Below, in pieces: positions 1-12,600 of a stretch of DNA of 64,000 bases. The notes beneath the pieces are model-generated. The model made no database searches and had not been told where the DNA came from. It saw only the letters and a program-made list of their open reading frames with translations. Numbering within the stretch: the stretch's first letter is position 1; every line of letters begins with the position of its first letter. This stretch comes from Protea cynaroides (Eukaryota; Streptophyta; Magnoliopsida; Proteales; Proteaceae). Where the stretch lies: positions 13,165,774 to 13,229,773 of the forward strand of contig CM053276.1 of the NCBI GenBank assembly GCA_028583415.1, read 5' to 3'. A program made the translations under genes and the position numbers.

Positions 1-679
1 TTTTATAAGATGATAATATTTTTGCTTTCTATTTAGGGAAAGGAGGAGAGGGGATAAAAGAGGTGTAGGACTCGCAAAGGAACCAACATAATGTAGTTCT
101 ACAAGCATTATTTATCGCCAATTATGTCAAGTGGTTTCTAAATTTAAGTGCCACGAAAACTACACTCTTCTTTACTCATGTGTCAAGTTAGAGTTCAATT
201 TGATTTAGATATTGTCATAATAAAACAAAAATAATGGCGATGAAATACAAATTTTGGAATTTTACCATTAAATTTAGAAAAGAAATTAAATAAAAATACA
301 AAGTGGATCATATTATTGGATTAGGGCTCCAAATTTGATACTTCACTAATACAAGGTGATGTGCATCTGGTTTAGTAGATTGAATAGATCAGTTGTTGAA
401 AATCTCTAGGCTTTCTCTCCTCCGGTCACCTCTACAGCCTTCGGGTTCTCCTTACCGAGTTCAGCAGCCTACAACAAATGAGTTCATGTTGTTTTCTGAT
501 GTTGACTTCTACTCCTCTTTGCATCGTATGGTGCTTGGTTGTGTGCTTCTACAATCTTCAGGTAAGGTAAGTTGGGTTGCTTCTGATCAAGCTTATCCAT
601 CTTCAGTGTTTATCGGTCAGGCTAAGGCTCCCTGAATTGGGATGCATTTGGTAGTTCAAAAGGAAGTGAAATTTTTAAG

Positions 680-681
<2 letters not shown>

Positions 682-754
<73 letters not shown>
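682..754. repeat. (AT)n microsatellite
   Basis: An uninterrupted AT dinucleotide run of about 73 bp. It is the longest of several AT runs in the window. Confidence 0.95.
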
Positions 755-756
<2 letters not shown>

Positions 757-1907
757 ATTAATAACTTTGAATCGAACCAAACTGAAACAAGCCGATAAAC
801 CATTTATAAACCAATTGACATCTTTACCAATAATCAGTCAAACTCAACTGAGCTCAACCAAACTTGATCTAACAAAAAGTACACGCAGAATTGAAATCAG
901 CCCCAATTGGTTCCGAGTTTGTTTTCCATCCGATTCTTAAATCCTTGAGACTTGTGTTTATCATATTTTTGAAGTATTCATAGGTTCTATCTCATGATAG
1001 AGAATTAGTAAAGAGGTCATATATAAATTATGGAATGAGATCAAAACAAAATCTATATTGCATCATTTTTTAAATTAAAATCCATTTTTCTAATGGAAGG
1101 AATTATAAATGGAAGGAATTATAAAAAAAAAAATTCCTAGGAAATTAATTTAAAAAATTATAAAGGCAACAATAATAAAACACGAAATAATAAAATAAGT
1201 TATATGAATTCTATGAAGTTGTATTTTTGTTACTAAGTTTAGCTTGCCGTCAATGTATTTTTTATGAAGTATGGCATGATAAATACCATCATGTTCACTA
1301 AAAAGTATAATTCATGACATAAAATATGAATATTTAATTAGATCTATATTAATTATTTAATTTAAAATATAACTTTTAATTAACCAATATAGAAATGATA
1401 ATTTATCAATATTATTCATTTTACTAAGTTGTTGAACTAATTAATCTCTGACTCATAAATATTATATACAATATACTTTAGAGTTCAGGTTGTGTACATT
1501 CTGTTTTTTCTCAAATCCTATAGTAGGATGAGTTTCATGCACTGGGATGTCCTACACTAGAGTTGAGGCTATGAACATAATTCATACTCTCACTCCTCCT
1601 TGATCTTAGGAATTATGGGCCCCATTAAAGATACTTATTCATGCATGCTTATTGGTCACAATAGAGCATCCTTACTAATGCACCAAAGCCCCGCCTCTTA
1701 CCGACGGCCCTTTTTCCATGTCTCACATTTCAGGCTAAACTGAATTCGCCAATTGATAGAACAAGGCCTTCAAAATGTTTGAGAAAGTTCAATGTTTTGA
1801 TGGCTGTTGTTCTGGGCTCTGCCAAACCCAACTTTGGGTTGGGATTTCGACCCTTTCTAGCCCATGGGCTGTAGATCCCTACCTTGGGCTTGCAAAAATT
1901 TGCAAGC

Positions 1908-2064
1908 CAAGGTCGGATTTCTCGTTGATTCTGGTCCCCTGTGGCGTTCACGAATTTCTTGGCCATCTTGAACGGATCCAAATGGTCGCAAGGTCGGATT
2001 TCTCGTTGATTCTGGTCTCCTGTAGTGTTCACGAATTTCTTGGCCATCTTGAACAGATCCAAAT
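1908..2064. repeat. Direct tandem duplication, period 81 bp
   Basis: The segment beginning AAGGTCGGATTTCTCG at about 1909 is repeated at about 1990 with a few substitutions. Each copy ends near the words GATCCAAAT. No function is apparent. Confidence 0.85.
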
Positions 2065-2266
2065 CCGTCTCTTATCGTTGGAGAGACGTCAACCGTAATT
2101 GCACAACTGGTGTCTTCCACTCAACCAATTCAGACTCCCGATTGAAGAAGTAAACCCATCTCTTGCTCTCCACCCATCCATCAGCAAAAGCTGGGTCCCC
2201 ACTAGATACCCGATGGAGAAGGGTGCTACCTTACTTGGGTCAACACCGGCCTTGAAAATATCACTT

Positions 2267-2269
<3 letters not shown>

Positions 2270-2313
<44 letters not shown>
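2270..2313. repeat. (AT)n microsatellite
   Basis: A pure AT run of about 44 bp. It is followed by two imperfect copies of a TTTATTTATTTTGAGGG-type segment up to about 2415. Confidence 0.9.
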
Positions 2314-2314
<1 letters not shown>

Positions 2315-2567
2315 TTTGATGATATTGAGTAATTTTTATTTATTTATTTATTTTGAGGGACACTTTGATGATATTGAAAATATGGTAATATTTATTTATT
2401 TATTTATTTTGAGGGGGAGTGGGGGTGAAAAAAAATATGGTAATTACATCTAGGTTAGTGCACATAAGAATTTAACACTAGTTTATTGAAAAGACGAGCT
2501 TATAAGGTTATTCACATTGCAATAGATGTCATTCTAAGGTTCTCTTTGGTATATATTATATAATTAA

Positions 2568-3588
2568 GGATAAATTACACAGACACCCCCTCTACAGTAG
2601 TGAAATTACACAACACTATCCTGTTTTTTCAAAAGTTATACAAAATACCCCTATAATGATGTTATCATACAATCTCATCCCTATCGTTAGTTTCAACTTA
2701 ACGGCAGAGGCTCATTTTTTTTAAGACAAAAATACCCTTACTAAGGGTAAAATGACTAAAACATTTTCTTGTCAGTTTTCTCCTCCACGAAAATTCCTTT
2801 TCTTCTCTTCACTTCCGTTTTTTTTCTAGGTTTTCTTCTCCACGGCTTCGCGGCTCATAGTTTCTTCCGTTTTCTTCTCTTCTCTTCACTTCTGTTTTCT
2901 TCCGTTTTCTTGTTGGTACACATCGGCTCAGGGATCATGTTGGTACAAAAGAGTGTTGTCACTGGGCACCACCAGTTCCTGAAGAGTAGTATTTGCGGCG
3001 GATTCCGATTTGTAAGCCAAGGGATCAACGGACAAAAGCATATCCAGAGATGACCAACTGGAGAGCACCATATGATTAACCTGTGGTGACATCGTGGACG
3101 GCAGGGGAGGAGCGGGTGGTTGCAAAGCTTTCTTCTCACCGCAGATGTCAAATCCCCAGATTGAAGCGAGCTCTAACGGGGATGGGCAGCCAGAGAAATC
3201 CTCTAGCGGACTACGCTCGTGGGAAGCCGAGATAAAGCAGGTGCCGTGGGCATCCCAATCGCACTCTGGCGAGCACCGAGATTATCGGTGGAGCAACGCA
3301 CGGATCTGGCTCGGAACCGCAACTCTCACGGATCAGAGAACGGATGTGTTTACGCGATAGAGAAGAAAGAGGAATACAGTTTTTTAAGAAGTAAGGCTAA
3401 ATAATAGACCTTTGTAAGGGTATTTTCGTCTTAAAAAAAAAGTGAGCCTCTGCCGTTAAGTTGAAACTAACGGTAGGGGTGACATTGTATGATAGCATCA
3501 TTATAGGGGTATTCTGTGTAACTTTTGAAAAAGCAGGGTAGTTCTGTTCATTTCATAACAGTAGAGGGGGTGTCTGTGTAATTTACCC
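2568..3588. mobile_element. Mutator-like element with long TIRs (Pack-MULE candidate)
   Basis: The two ends are inverted copies of each other over about 190-200 bp. One end reads GGATAAATTACACAGACACC and the reverse complement of the other reads GGGTAAATTACACAGACACC. The 9-bp words TATAATTAA at 2559-2567 and 3589-3597 flank the element as a perfect target-site duplication. Long TIRs plus a 9-bp duplication are the hallmark of Mutator-like elements. No transposase domain is visible, so it is non-autonomous. The interior, about 2900-3350, is clearly more GC-rich than the TIRs and carries an open frame on the minus strand, which suggests capture of host DNA. A related but truncated copy lies at about 52160-52620. 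Confidence 0.85.
2928..3284 (-). pseudogene. Putative captured coding fragment inside the MULE
   Basis: Reading the minus strand from just after a stop near 3284 down to a stop at about 2928 gives about 118 open codons. The first ATG-type start is near 3125 and gives 65 residues. The composition is protein-like: Ser-, Leu- and Pro-containing, without the low complexity of the flanking TIRs, and with a stretch reading SLDMLLSVDPLAYKSES. It is more GC-rich than the surrounding DNA. I do not recognise the parent gene. It lies wholly inside the element bounded by the 9-bp duplication, so a captured exon is the simplest reading. A chance open frame in a GC-rich island remains possible. Confidence 0.35.
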
Positions 3589-3597
3589 TATAATTAA

Positions 3598-4205
3598 TTA
3601 TATAATACATTATAACATGTAGTTGTTTGGTATAATTTATGGTATTTATTTATTTATTAATATAATCTAAATTTTATAAATAGGTTAGAAGGTGTTTATC
3701 ATTATTATGATAATCTATTATAGCTTCAAAAAATCTTAATGAGAACTCTCTATGGCCAAGAAGAGACAATGGAGGAAATGGAGAGATAGAGATGAGGGTG
3801 AGAGCAAAGAGGGGGAGGGCATCTACAAGGAAAAGCTTGCCCGAACTGATTGATTGCGGTTGAATCAAATGAAAATACCAGCCACTTCTTCTGAGTTATG
3901 TGCCATCGTTGCTGCCATTGTTCCATCGCCAGAAATGAGAGAGAAGAGGGAAGGAAGAGGACTATAAAAATTATATTTTTACCTTGTCATTTAAGCTTCG
4001 TTGAATGGCTTGGCCGCTTTCACCAAGCACCGGCCGATTCCGGCTAGTAATAGGATCATTTTGATCTTTTCAGGCTTGTTGCATTATACAGATTCATCCA
4101 CTCTTAGCAACATATGATAACAAAATTACTTTAATACCCATACGTTAAAAACTTTTAACTTTTTCTCCTACCATACCCTTTAAGTAAAATGCCAATTTAA
4201 TCCCT
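3598..4205. other. Intergenic stretch without recognisable feature
   Basis: AT-rich sequence between the MULE and the LINE remnant. No coding frame above background and no repeat structure was seen. A short GGCCGATTCCGGC-type partial palindrome occurs near 4030. Confidence 0.5.
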
Positions 4206-5160
4206 AATGTACATTTTTGTTTGGTAAAAGAAAGTTTTATTGATCAGAAAAACGGGTATAAGTCGAGGCATCATTTTTATAAAGATCCTGAAACCAAAGA
4301 GAAGAAATATGCCAGTTGACCATCCCCATCGATGTCAAGACCTTATGAGGAAAGGAATGAGCAACCACGTTGGCTTCCCTGCTTAACTTGAAATAAAGGT
4401 GACAAATGAAGTAAGATGGACCATGTTCACGATGATAGGCTGAATGCCAAGGTTATCAGCACAACCTGGATTGACTAAGGATTAAATTACTTCGTTGCAG
4501 TCTAATTTAACCTGAATATTTGTAATACCATCTTCAAGAGCCAATAGTAATGCAGATTTGACAGCCAATGCTTCTCCTTCCTTAGCTGGATTAAACGGCA
4601 AGACATACGAAACAACACGAATCAGATCCCCCAAATAGTTTCGAAAAATATAACCAATGCTTCCATATATTAGAGTTCTGAAAGTAACCAGCATCAGTAT
4701 TGATTTTAGTAATACCTGCTTGGGGGGAGACCAGGTCGACTTCACAAATGACACCCAGAACAAAATAGAGCTGAAGGAAGTTGATGAGGCCGAGAGGCTA
4801 GGGTAAATTCATTGTAGGCACTTTCTGTTGTTTGAGCTACCTCAATGGAAGACCAATTTTTGGAGTTGAAATATAAATCATTCTTAACCTTCCACATAAA
4901 CCAAGTAGATGAAGAAGGATAAACCCTATGTTTCTCGAGCAAGATTTTTTGACTCACATAATAATATATCTTAGCTTTAAGCCATTGATATACTTTGAAA
5001 TCCGAAATATCTAGAAACAATATAGGAGATGGAAGAGTCAAATCAAGTAGAACAAGTATATCGGCAAGTAAGAAGAATATGATCAATAATCTCAAAATAA
5101 CCTCAATCTGATTACCGCACCTTGATACATGGATCCAAAAGAATCGAGAACAATTTTTAT
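4206..5160 (-). mobile_element. Degenerate L1-type LINE, 3' part (RNase H-like domain)
   Basis: Two overlapping minus-strand frames (5095-4742 and 4763-4482) read through the tail of a plant LINE polyprotein. The upstream part matches the linker between the reverse-transcriptase zinc-finger domain and the RNase H domain (STWFMWKVKNDLYFNS...). The downstream part matches the plant LINE RNase H fold (EGEALAVKSALLLALEDG). A further frame to about 4250 contains the terminal AREANVVAHSFPHKV-type motif usual at the end of this domain. Frameshifts and stops separate the pieces, so it is dead. The reverse-transcriptase core is missing, as in a 5'-truncated insertion. Family assignment rests on remembered motif patterns, not on a search. 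Confidence 0.75.
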
Positions 5161-5868
5161 TTCATAGTGGACATAAACTTATGTTATAATCACTTGGTTA
5201 CAACTAGATTTTTCCGGCAAGAGAGGAGACTCGAATTTGAGGAATTTGAGACCTCCTCCAACGTCTGCTTCAACTAGACCATCCGTCTAAATGGATCTTT
5301 ACAAATACATAGTGTTTTTGGACAATAGTTTACCCGCATGTACATATACCTTCTCTAGGATTCCATCATCGTCCAAATCTAATGGATTCCACACTCTAGA
5401 GGTGGATCCCACATCCTATTGAAGGTGATGATTCCCTCCATATAGGGTAGATATACATGCAGTGATCCCAATGCCTTTGCAGTTAATGGAGTCGACCCTT
5501 CATCTAGAACCACCATGGGGTGCTGGGGTCTAATGGCATTCTCTGTCGTAGATTGAGTTTGGATACATGTATTCTTTATGGGATCTCATCCCCATCAATA
5601 CGGATCCACCGGATATGAATAGTGATACAACAATCCTACGAAAAATACAAATTCATGCAGTCCGTAGATTTCTCCCATAGATTTCTTTATCCTTTTGGTC
5701 AAGTGGTACTAATCAAATATATAACGACCTTCGTGACTTCGTCACGAGTTCTACCTGTCGAGAACCTCCATCCTCCACTAATCTCTCTCTCTTTCTCTCT
5801 CATCGCCAATGGAGGAAATCCTCAGCTGCGAATCTTAACTGATAAAGCTTCTCATATCAGTTCGATTA
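5161..5868 (+). promoter_or_regulatory. Upstream region and probable 5' leader of the PP2C gene
   Basis: The roughly 700 bp before the phosphatase start contain no other gene. A pyrimidine-rich tract of CT repeats at about 5781-5800 resembles a plant Y-patch or leader. I cannot pinpoint a convincing TATA box, so the transcription start is unresolved. Confidence 0.4.
5809..5838 (+). promoter_or_regulatory. Short upstream ORF (9 codons) before the PP2C start
   Basis: An ATG followed by G at +4 opens a nine-codon frame (MEEILSCES) ending in TAA, 30 bp before the main ATG. If the transcript starts upstream of 5809, this uORF could lower translation of the phosphatase. Its presence is seen directly; its use is inference. 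Confidence 0.4.
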
Positions 5869-8800
5869 ATGGCGGACTTCGTCGGTAGCTTTCTCGATCA
5901 CCGCTTCTCGAACATCTCTTCCTTTCGTGCTTTCTACATTTCCTGCAACATTTCTACAAAACGCTTCCATACGGCTCGGTTTCCTACCCTTGTCGGAATT
6001 CCGAAGCGACATTCAGCTCACCATTTGTTCGCGAAGCACTCTTCGTCGTCTACGCCGTCTTCGGATCCTCTGTCTGACGATTTTGCTGTCGTTTCCACCA
6101 CTGGTACACTATTTTGATTCTCTGAGTCTTTGTTGCTTCTTAATTCTTAAGTTAACATGAATTTTGTTTTTTCTTTTGCGAAAGACGATGATCCTGTTTA
6201 AGATACATCCAAGGGATCGCATCGTCGTTTTGAGATGGATATGCTTTTACGCCGCTTGTTTCTTATTCATATGGCGTTTGGTGGTTTCGGCAGAGTACCC
6301 CGATGGAAGCGTTGTTTTCCGTTTCCGAAGCGTGACAGAGAAGAACGTTGATGTTGAAGTCGATGAATCATCCAGTGTTCCAGATGGAACTTCAGCTTAT
6401 GTTGAGAAAGGAACTCAACATATATTATCTGCCCCTCTTTCTGTGGATAGGGTGTTTTCGGGAGAGGGGAATGTTAATGGAGCATTTGCAAGTGAAAAGG
6501 AACCTATGAATAAACCGGAAATTGCTGAAACTGATGAATCTGGGGAAATCCGGCACGAAAGGACCTATTTTGATTCGGATAGAGAACAGAGCATCGGCAG
6601 CTCCGCTGAAGTAGTTTGTTTTGTGGAAGATAGACTGGAATCGGTTAGAAAACTCCCGGAAGATACTGAGGAAACGGAATTACCTGCTACTCCCGGATCT
6701 CATCCCGTGTTGGGTGAGGAAAATAAGGGAGCGTGCGAGCAGAAGACTATTGTTGAAGATAAGATACAATTTCTGGACTTGGAGCGGAATAACTTCATTG
6801 ATGTGGAGAACAGTAATGCCGCTTTGTTGGAATATGCAGAAAAAAGTGAGCGTAGTATGATGCCTCCTTTGAGTCCTGCCCATCCTGACTCCCTTCCTGA
6901 AGTAGAAAAGTTCTATGTCGCGGAGGAAGATTCTGAAGAGAAGGCCACTGATATGGTGAACAATAATGCCACTGAGTTAGAATATGCAGAAAAAAGTGAG
7001 GGTGGTATGATGCCTCCTTTGAGTCCTGCCCACCCTGACTCCCTTCCTGAAGTAGAAAAGGTCTATGTCGCGGGGGAAGATTCTGAAGAGAAGGTCACTG
7101 ACATGGAGAACAGTAATGCCACTGAGTTAGAATATTCAGAAAAAAGTGAGGGTGGTATTCTGCCTCCTTTGAGTGCTGCCCATCCTGACTCCCTTCCTGA
7201 AGTAGAAACGGTCTATGTCGCAGAGGAAGATTCTGAAGAGAAGGCCAAAGTTGAAAATATGGAGCCTGAAGTTCTTGATTTAGATGCATCTGTCAACTCT
7301 GAGCAAGGCTTTGGAGACGGGAATAATCGTGAAGCTACAACTCTTACTACTGCGGTCGTGCTCGAGAACATTCTTGATGAGGAGAAGCCTAAGTTTGAAG
7401 TTATGAATCCGTCTCTAACTGGAAAATCTAACAATAGTTTGGATGGCGGAATGAATGCTTTGGATGTATTAGAAGGTTTTAACACTGTTGAAGAATGTTG
7501 GGAGAAAAATGCAGTTGAAAGTTCAATGGTTAGTCATATTTCTTTCTTTTTTCCTCTATATCTCAGTCTTTGTGCTAATACACACATTAATGAGGTCTGC
7601 CTTCATTTTCTGGTAAGGAAGGTGATATTCATCAGCAGATAATGAATTTCAACAACTGATAATATCATATGGACAAAAAATGTAATATATGACAACCCTG
7701 GGATGGTGCTGGTCTACTTGAAATGTTTAAAGCTTGTCTCTGAAACTTGCTGGATGGCATGGCAAGTTGCAACTAATGAATGATTGTCCGGTTTCCACTC
7801 ATCTTACATATCGGGCAGATGCCTGGCAAGAGAAGCATATCCTTTCTCCTTGTCTGAACCATTTCCTGTTACTCGTCCTTTGGTGGGTGTAAAAATCTCA
7901 AATTGGGACAATCCTGGATTCCCAAGGTACCTAGTTATGACCAAAGCAACTGGTTGCCTTATGTTTCTAGGTTCCCGGACCATTTTTAACAGGAAAAAAA
8001 ATTTGGGGGAGGGGGTGGGGAGCAGGGGTGGGAAGAAGAAGACGATGATAATGATCCTAACGTATAGATATGCCTCATCTGAATACATGTCTGTCTTTCC
8101 AAAATATTGTTCTGTTTCCTGGTCCAATGTCATTGTACTGTTAGAAAGGAAAAAAAAAAAAGAAGGGGGGGGGGGGGGGGTTCAACTTAGAGATTTACAA
8201 GGAAAAATCAAAGTGATCTTGGTAGCCATGCTAGAATTCTAGCCATCTTGCCCATATCTGGACATGGCATAAGCTTTCAGTCTCTATGGGGATTCCCCGT
8301 AAACAGTTGGAAAGAAATAGTAGGTTCCTTTCTCTCGTTCTCCTAGAACTGAGGCCACCTTTTTCCTTAGACTTGCTTTGTTCAAGTTTAAAGTTTTGAG
8401 CAAATCAGATAAAACCTAGAACATTTTAGAAAGTTAGTATTTTCATAAATCATGGTATATTCTCACACTTAGTTTTTTCTAGCTTTCTTTCTTTAAGCCT
8501 ATCAAAGAAAGTTACCTTGAGTCCTTGACAGATATTCCTTGGCTGGCAACCTAGTTGATCCTATCTTTGTTTATATGTAGAATTGGGCGTACTGCCAAAG
8601 TACTCAAAGGGGTGGCCCACTGTTTACCATTAAAGGCAATAATTTTTAATAGGTGACTAATAGAACGACATAACATGCATCTAAGTAGATGGTAATTTCT
8701 AGCATACATTACAAGTTATTAGCTAATGCTCATCAGCATATCCTGATTCCTATCTTGATAAATTTTGACTTTGGGGAGTCAGTTGTTGGCATCCAGATAT

Positions 8801-9581
8801 GGTAGGTCATATTTTTTTCTAAATTATACCTCTTTGAATTGTTATTACATAGATAATTAGGAATATATGTTACCAGAATCTTGTAGCTAGTGCCTTAATA
8901 TAAGTATCAGGACAGCCATTTGGAGAAGAATTGAGATGCATATTGTGGAAATGATATTTTTTTTTTCTTTTTCTTTTGGGTGAATGTTGAACTTTTATTA
9001 TTTAGTTTAATGCTCTCAAATATAAATACTGATCTACAACCTTTAGTTTCTAGTTCGAGAAAAAAATTCTTATTACTTTTTCCAAAAAATAAGAGTATCA
9101 AGGGTTATCTTTTACACTTAAGATGGTCTTTTAAGCTTACAATACATACTAGCTCCTTTTCTTTTCCCCAAGTGGAATTCTTGCATAATGCTTATGCATC
9201 CCACTGCTTTTCCTGCTTATGCATCCCACTGCTTTTCCTTAAAAATGCAATCATCATGCTGTCCTTTATGTTAGAGAAATCCTTACGCTTCATGTCTCAA
9301 AAGCCTAATTTTTGGACTAAGTGTTGACAGTGATGTAAGAAAACTGTATAGAAAAGTATGTCTAATAGGGTCTACACTGTAACCAACAAGAGATCTAATC
9401 CTTCAATTTAGGATGCATTGAAGTACTTTGCATGTTTCTGTTGTAGCTGAGAGATATTGCAACCTCTTCAAATTCTATGGTCGAAAATACCGAAGGTGTT
9501 GTGCATAGCAAGGACCAAGCAGAAGCTTCACGGGCCGTAAAACTGCCCCATGTTGAAACAACGCAAAGTTTGAGTAGGTTT

Positions 9582-9660
<79 letters not shown>

Positions 9661-12600
9661 TAGATGATTTCAGTGCCCCTAAACATTTGGCACCAAGCAT
9701 CTGAATTTCTCCATCCTTAACATGATTCGTCCTTTAAAGGCCAATTTCACTCATTAAGAGGATAAGAAAACTATCAAGAAAGAAAATAATGATCCCTTTT
9801 TTGCACACACACACGCGTCTTAGATGATTTCAGTGCCCCTAAACATTTGGCACCAAGCATCTGAATTTCTCCATCCTTAACATGATTCGTCCTTTAAAGG
9901 CCAATTTCACTCATTAAGAGGATAAGAAAACTATCAAGAAAGAAAATAATGATCCCCTTTTTGTAGTGTTATTGTCCATTATTCGTTCTCTAACATGGGC
10001 TAATTATTATTGATGCTTGGCAATCATCAATTGGATGAAATTATTCTCTGCTATGCATACTATGTCCACAGATTTGGTATTAATTCAGTTGCTATGGAAC
10101 TTCTTGCAGCATGCCTATCCTCTGAAATTTTTTTTGATATTTTCTTGGTTTCTTCCTCTAAAATTTTAATGTCCCCTGAATCTTCCAAACTATTTTCTTT
10201 AAAAGCTAGATATATAAATTAAAAAAAAAAAATCTATTTCTCTTTTTTTATTTAATTTGGTGTAGTTAAAATTTAGAAGCATCATGCCCATCAGTTCCTC
10301 ATGATTTTCCCATTTCATGTATAAGATAGGGAGATTGCAAGTTCAACAGGAAGACTTTTCCTTTCTTCAGGTTCTGCAATGTTGCCACATCCTTCTAAGG
10401 TAACTCAACTGTTGACTGAAATTTTATTTGAATGAAATAGAATACTTGCTTGTATTATTTTTAGAAAAATGATAGTGGCAGAGAATTCCACTGTGCTCTT
10501 CAAGTGCATGCCTGTATTATCTGAGTGGTACATCTCAAATTCCACCAAGGTAATCAAGTGATTGTTTGTCTTGGGCTTCAAAATATTATCAGGCTCTTGG
10601 ATATCAAGAATTTTGGATTCCTTTCCAACATAAGGGAACTGCAACGAGCTACACATCATGTAACTCTTTTATAAATTTCCCTGTGTTTTGAGTTTTGACC
10701 AAACTATGTAGAAGGTTCTAGTTTGGACTTATTTACATGCCCAATAACATTTTCTGAAATCAAGGTTTAAACTTTGATATTTATAGCTTTTCATTTGTAT
10801 TGAGATTTATTTTAGGAATTTATCCTCTTCTCCATTTTTGTCATACTTCACTTCTATGTTGCTCCTGGGAACTGTTCCAACTGCTTTTTAGTACATTAAT
10901 TGTTTCTCTGTACAATTTCAGATTGACATCACTCTGTGTATCTTCCATAAATACTTTCTATACATCTGTTTCCCTATCCAATGAGGAAACTGGGAACTGT
11001 ATCTCGCTTCATCTGGAAAAAGAAGTGGCGTTTTTTCTTCATTTTGAGGGAAAATAAAAGCAACTCCTTGCAGTAATTTTTCTAGATGGCAAGTTAAGAG
11101 AGGCTTCCTTGATGGCACACCTAGTTATCCTCTTGGCATGTTCAATAGGGCTGAAATTTTGTGGACCGTTTTCTGCTCACATGCCAAATGTCAGCTCAAA
11201 TTGAGTTGGCCACGTGGATGATTAAAGCTTTAAAATTCCATTGGAAATTTTAGAAAGAATGAACAGCTGAATATACGAGGGGAATATGCCAGTACATGGG
11301 ATATAATTTGAATTCGTCTGAAATTTTTTCACATGGCCTATCCGTACTATTTTGTAGATATCCAATGGTTGGATTTGCCTCATCACCCTTCCATGTGGCT
11401 CAGTTTGGTGTGCAGTCAAGAGATTCCAGCTTGACTACATAGTCCAAAGAAACTATTTCCTTAGGGGATTTTTTTTTTTTTTTCATATGCAGATTTTCTA
11501 GTTTGCTTCAGTTATAACTTCATGCACATATATTCTCTTTCTGGTAATGCTAGTCCTCTAAACAGAAATTTTGCATTACCAATCCTAAAAAACATCTCAT
11601 GGCTTGCATTATTTAGACTGAAGGTTTTCTATTTTTGAATTTCATTCTTTTCTTTAGATGGAAACGTGAGGACATATCAAGTGTTCACATCCTAATTAGA
11701 TGTTGAAATTTACTTCTTTGTTGTGGGTTTGTTCACTTTGTCTTGACGAATCAACTATTCTTATCCAATATGTAATTGAAATTTTAGGACTTAGTTCCTC
11801 TGCATGAGATAAATCATTCAGATCAGTTATTCATAGAATAATAATGCCAGGCATTGACAGGTGGAGAGGATGCTTTTTTCATCACACTAAATTGGGTAGG
11901 TGTGGCTGATGGAGTGGGTCAGTGGTCGCTTGAAGGTACTATATTTATGATAATATATTATTATGTGCTGTGTATAGAGTACAAATAATTTTGTTTTATT
12001 TTCTTTTTGTGATATTTATTGTATTTGTCAGCTCCATGTTGTTAAGGACAAGCAATGCATTGCCTCAGCAATGGGTTGGTCAAGGGGTTAGGCGACAGTC
12101 GCCTAACACCATCATACAAATATGTTACATCATATACAGTATGTTACGGAAGGGAGTGGGATCTCTGGCATAAACTTTGGACTTCTGCTATACTACCAAC
12201 CTAGAACCCCCATCACCTAGAGTCTCCTAGGCATTTTGAACATTAGTCAGCTCATAAAATATACCATCAATACCAGTTTAGTGCCCTATATACAAAGGTA
12301 CATCTATAAACATTCCGTTTAATGCTGATTGGTCATACATGCTACTCCAGCATTGAGAGCCCAAGTTGGTTCTGTCAGTACCAGCAATTCCTTGGACAAA
12401 GAGCAACTGCAAGATATGGGTTCCAATATCAGAAGAAATTTAAGCCAGTCTCTGTTTTTTTCATCAATTAATCTTTATCTCTTTCTTTTGACAATCACTA
12501 AGAGAAAGTAGAAGGAATCAAGAGCTAAAGAATCAAAGCTTTGGGATTGTGTCATCTTAACCAAAGGGAAAAAGAAAAAGGGGCTGGGTAAAATGTCAAT

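Larger units (their letters stand above)
1..2558. other. AT-rich intergenic region
   Basis: No host gene can be supported here. The stretch is AT-rich and holds two AT microsatellites and one direct tandem duplication, listed separately. Short open frames at 393-635 and 1730-2120 lack any recognisable domain, and the second is created by the tandem duplication. The more GC-rich block at about 1690-2240 could be a decayed transposon, but I cannot name it. Confidence 0.6.

Noticed and set aside
393..635. An 80-codon plus-strand open frame
   Set aside because: The frame does not begin with an ATG; I saw no recognisable domain, homologous exon partner or splice context. Chance is the simplest explanation.
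9395..9704. Long frames on both strands across the CT/CA microsatellite
   Set aside because: The dinucleotide repeats translate as Ser-Leu, Thr-His or Arg-Glu runs. Only the first 127 bp (9447-9573) are real, as PP2C exon 3.
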